Part shown: positions 62,557 to 64,000 of the stretch, one piece after another | Layout: every line of letters starts with the position of its first letter | How positions within the stretch are numbered: the stretch's first letter is position 1 | Origin: CAIYOL01 sp964494805 | GTDB taxonomy: Bacteria > Planctomycetota > Phycisphaerae > Sedimentisphaerales > Anaerobacaceae | Assembly (NCBI GenBank): GCA_964494805.1 | Contig: CAZBST010000001.1 | Location: 248,001-312,000, forward strand | Length of the DNA: 64,000 nt | Direction of reading: 5' to 3' | The notes under the pieces: generated by a model | Databases searched by the model: none | Seen by the model: the letters and a program-made list of their open reading frames with translations, nothing else | What the model was told of the DNA's origin: nothing | Made by a program: the position numbers and the translations under genes

Positions 62557-63137
62557 GGTTTACTGCTACCTAATCGTTTATTTGGTTTGAGCAGGCAAGT
62601 GCCTGCGAATAAGGTCTTGTTTGAGTCCAGCTGAGGATACGGGATAGGGTTGTTAAACTGCCCAAATCCGCGGCGGTTGCTTTGATTGAAGTAATGGTGG
62701 CTATGGCCGTTCCGGCCATAGCCATCTTGTGCTAAGGAGTACGCCTGGTGCATAATGAAGTATGCAAAGCTCTTGTGTTTCCAGCACCGGTTATTATCAG
62801 AGTTTCCGTTTGCCTGATAAGATACAGGCAAATCCGCCAATTCCGGCGGGTCCTATAACGGCGCGGGTTTTTTCGATTCTGAACCAGCGATGGATTAAGA
62901 ATGCTCAATACATCCGGGACAAAATTGGCTCTCTAAAATAAATTTGCTTTGATAGTTTTTCGGTGTATACTTTAAGTAGAATCTAAATGGCTATGCCACA
63001 CCGTAAGCAGGGGGGAAAATTTCAATCTATATTCTGAGTTTCTTATATTAATTGAAGCGGAGCAATCATAGCTTTTTTAGCAGCGATGCAGGAGTCGCAG
63101 AACTTTGTTGTTTGTAAGGGTGGAAAGGGGAATGATT
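62557..63137. other. Spacer with a decayed prepilin remnant
   Basis: It contains a broken prepilin start (62652-62735) and a 59-codon open frame (62762-62941) without family features, which I do not call. The rest shows nothing clear. Confidence 0.5.
62652..62735 (+). pseudogene. Remnant of a prepilin gene
   Basis: The frame reads VKLPKSAAVALIEVMVAMAV and then a stop after seven more codons. It closely parallels the start of the gene at 63138 (TVKRPKFASAFTLIEVMLAM), but the Gly-Phe-Thr core is lost and no start codon or downstream domain remains. It is probably a decayed duplicate. Confidence 0.55.
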
Positions 63138-63677
63138 ATGACTGTTAAGCGGCCCAAATTTGCGTCGGCGTTTACTCTGATTGAGGTAATGCTGGCTATG
63201 GGCATTCTGACCATAGCTGCCTTAGGCGCTTTGAGTTATCAATATTATGCCGCCGGACACGCCCGAATAGCCCGTACACAAAGCACCGGTGTGCGCACCG
63301 CGCAGTTACTGCTCGAAGACTGGAAGAGCACCGGTGGCTCAGAAGATTATGACTTAAACGCGTTGGGACTGGGCTTTTCATCCCGCTTATTCATAGCCAG
63401 CCAATGGAGTCAGGGACACGGTGGGGGATTGGGCGCTCCCTTGCATAATGCTGCATATGCCAACACGGTTGACGGCTTTCCGATGCTGGTGACGCTCAGA
63501 TGGGAGGACGTTGCTGAAGATTCCATAGCACAGATAAAGCTGCGGCAGCTTGCTGTTATAGTGAGATTTGGAGAAATCGACACGCATGGGAATTTGACGT
63601 TTCCGGAAAGTTATCTGGAGCATATTTCATCCCTTATTTTGACTACTTATGTCCGTCTTGATTCGTCGAGCGGCTAA
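63138..63677 (+). CDS. Minor pseudopilin (PilV/GspI-like)
   Basis: A product of 179 residues: MTVKRPKFASAFTLIEVMLA, a prepilin-type helix whose processing residue is Ala instead of Gly, then a domain with RTAQLLLEDWKSTGGSEDYD. AAAGGGG suits ATG 63138 better than 63132 or an earlier frame. It is followed 49 bases later by another pseudopilin. Confidence 0.85.
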   Translation: MTVKRPKFASAFTLIEVMLAMGILTIAALGALSYQYYAAGHARIARTQSTGVRTAQLLLEDWKSTGGSEDYDLNALGLGFSSRLFIASQWSQGHGGGLGAPLHNAAYANTVDGFPMLVTLRWEDVAEDSIAQIKLRQLAVIVRFGEIDTHGNLTFPESYLEHISSLILTTYVRLDSSSG

Positions 63678-63726
63678 AAATACAAAATTCGACATTCGGA
63701 TTTATGCAAGATACGAGGTGCGAGAT

Positions 63727-64000
63727 ATGGGACACAAATTCCGTTCTGGTATTAGTATGGTCGAGCTGGCTATTGCTATGGCCATCAGCTTGATACTTGT
63801 GTTGACGATGGGGAGCTTAATTGTTAGTGGCAATAGGACCTGGCAGCAAGCCTACGATTCTGCCAACAAGGAAATAAAGCAGGATGCGGACGCAGTTACG
63901 ATGGCATTCGGTAGTATGGGAAGAAGGGCCAACCGTCTTGGTTACGTAATCTATAACATAAATGGTGACACTTTTACACCCGCCGTGCCGCATACATCGA
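63727..64000 (+). CDS. Partial pseudopilin (PilW/GspJ-like), cut by the window end
   Basis: Ninety-one codons are visible. The start MGHKFRSGISMVELAIAMAI is a prepilin signal (cleavage at G-ISMVE) with a hydrophobic helix, followed by a helical stretch (ANKEIKQDADAVTMAFGSMG). GAGGT lies 9 bases ahead of the ATG. No stop is reached. Confidence 0.8.
   Translation, partial: MGHKFRSGISMVELAIAMAISLILVLTMGSLIVSGNRTWQQAYDSANKEIKQDADAVTMAFGSMGRRANRLGYVIYNINGDTFTPAVPHTS

Noticed and set aside
62762..62941. A 59-codon open frame between pseudopilins
   Set aside because: It has no ribosome-binding site, no known motif and odd composition, in a region that also holds a decayed gene.

Overview
The window looks like a chromosomal segment from an anaerobic or sediment-type member of the Planctomycetota, probably class Phycisphaerae (Sedimentisphaerales-like). 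This is inferred from family content, not from a marker phylogeny. The clues are a long prepilin-like protein with a DUF1559-type tail, many prepilin-type N-termini, a conserved protein starting with the motif NRLNALKSTGPRT, a UAP1-like pyrophosphorylase, and a short bL34 that lacks the usual N-terminus. Most genes have moderate GC. The left edge (1-3.7 kb) and the 44-46 kb segment are clearly more AT-rich and look acquired.

Layout. 1-4.2 kb: an AT-rich two-gene unit (a partial unknown gene and an 845-residue P-loop ATPase), then 1 kb of non-coding DNA with repeats. 4.2-10.2 kb: a prepilin-like protein, then UAP1-like pyrophosphorylase, xylulokinase and a divergent xylose isomerase. 10.2-20.2 kb: queA, a candidate small RNA with its own promoter and terminator, tRNA-Phe, a GAF-like protein, an HTH-receiver regulator followed by an HDOD-histidine kinase, a minus-strand unit of trigger factor, two ClpP and a lipoprotein, and tRNA-Gly. 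20.5-22.7 kb: an exported isoaspartate methyltransferase, an Mth938-type protein and an MtfA peptidase. 22.7-29.5 kb: a nine-gene arsenic operon on the minus strand with a palindromic ArsR-type operator. 29.7-34.2 kb: bL34, a YgiQ radical SAM protein, MltA and small membrane proteins. 34.4-38.6 kb: a complete sugar ABC importer. 38.6-43.3 kb: tRNA-Ser, a PadR/HAAS-domain pair, rpsU and hflX. 43.4-46.2 kb: an accessory segment with repeated modules and a DinJ-YafQ toxin-antitoxin pair. 46.5 kb: gpsA.

47.8-64 kb is dominated by type IV pilus / type II secretion machinery in two sets. Set 1 is PilM-PilN-PilO-PilP-like, a PilB/GspE ATPase, PilT, PilC and two prepilins. Set 2 is a second GspE, a second GspF, a GspG-like pilin, a decayed pilin remnant and two further prepilins, the last cut by the window end. 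Between the sets lie tRNA-Val with an unusual C33, a small lipoprotein built of cysteine-bearing heptads, and a URO-D family protein. No secretin or prepilin peptidase is visible.

The strongest leads are the Cys-heptad lipoprotein at 57.0 kb, the promoter-hairpin-terminator small RNA at 11.8 kb, the arsenic operon with a thiol-redox relay and an isoprenylcysteine-methyltransferase-like membrane protein, several genes with leaderless promoter geometry, and the exported SAM-dependent methyltransferase. All family assignments were made by reading motifs; no database search was run.
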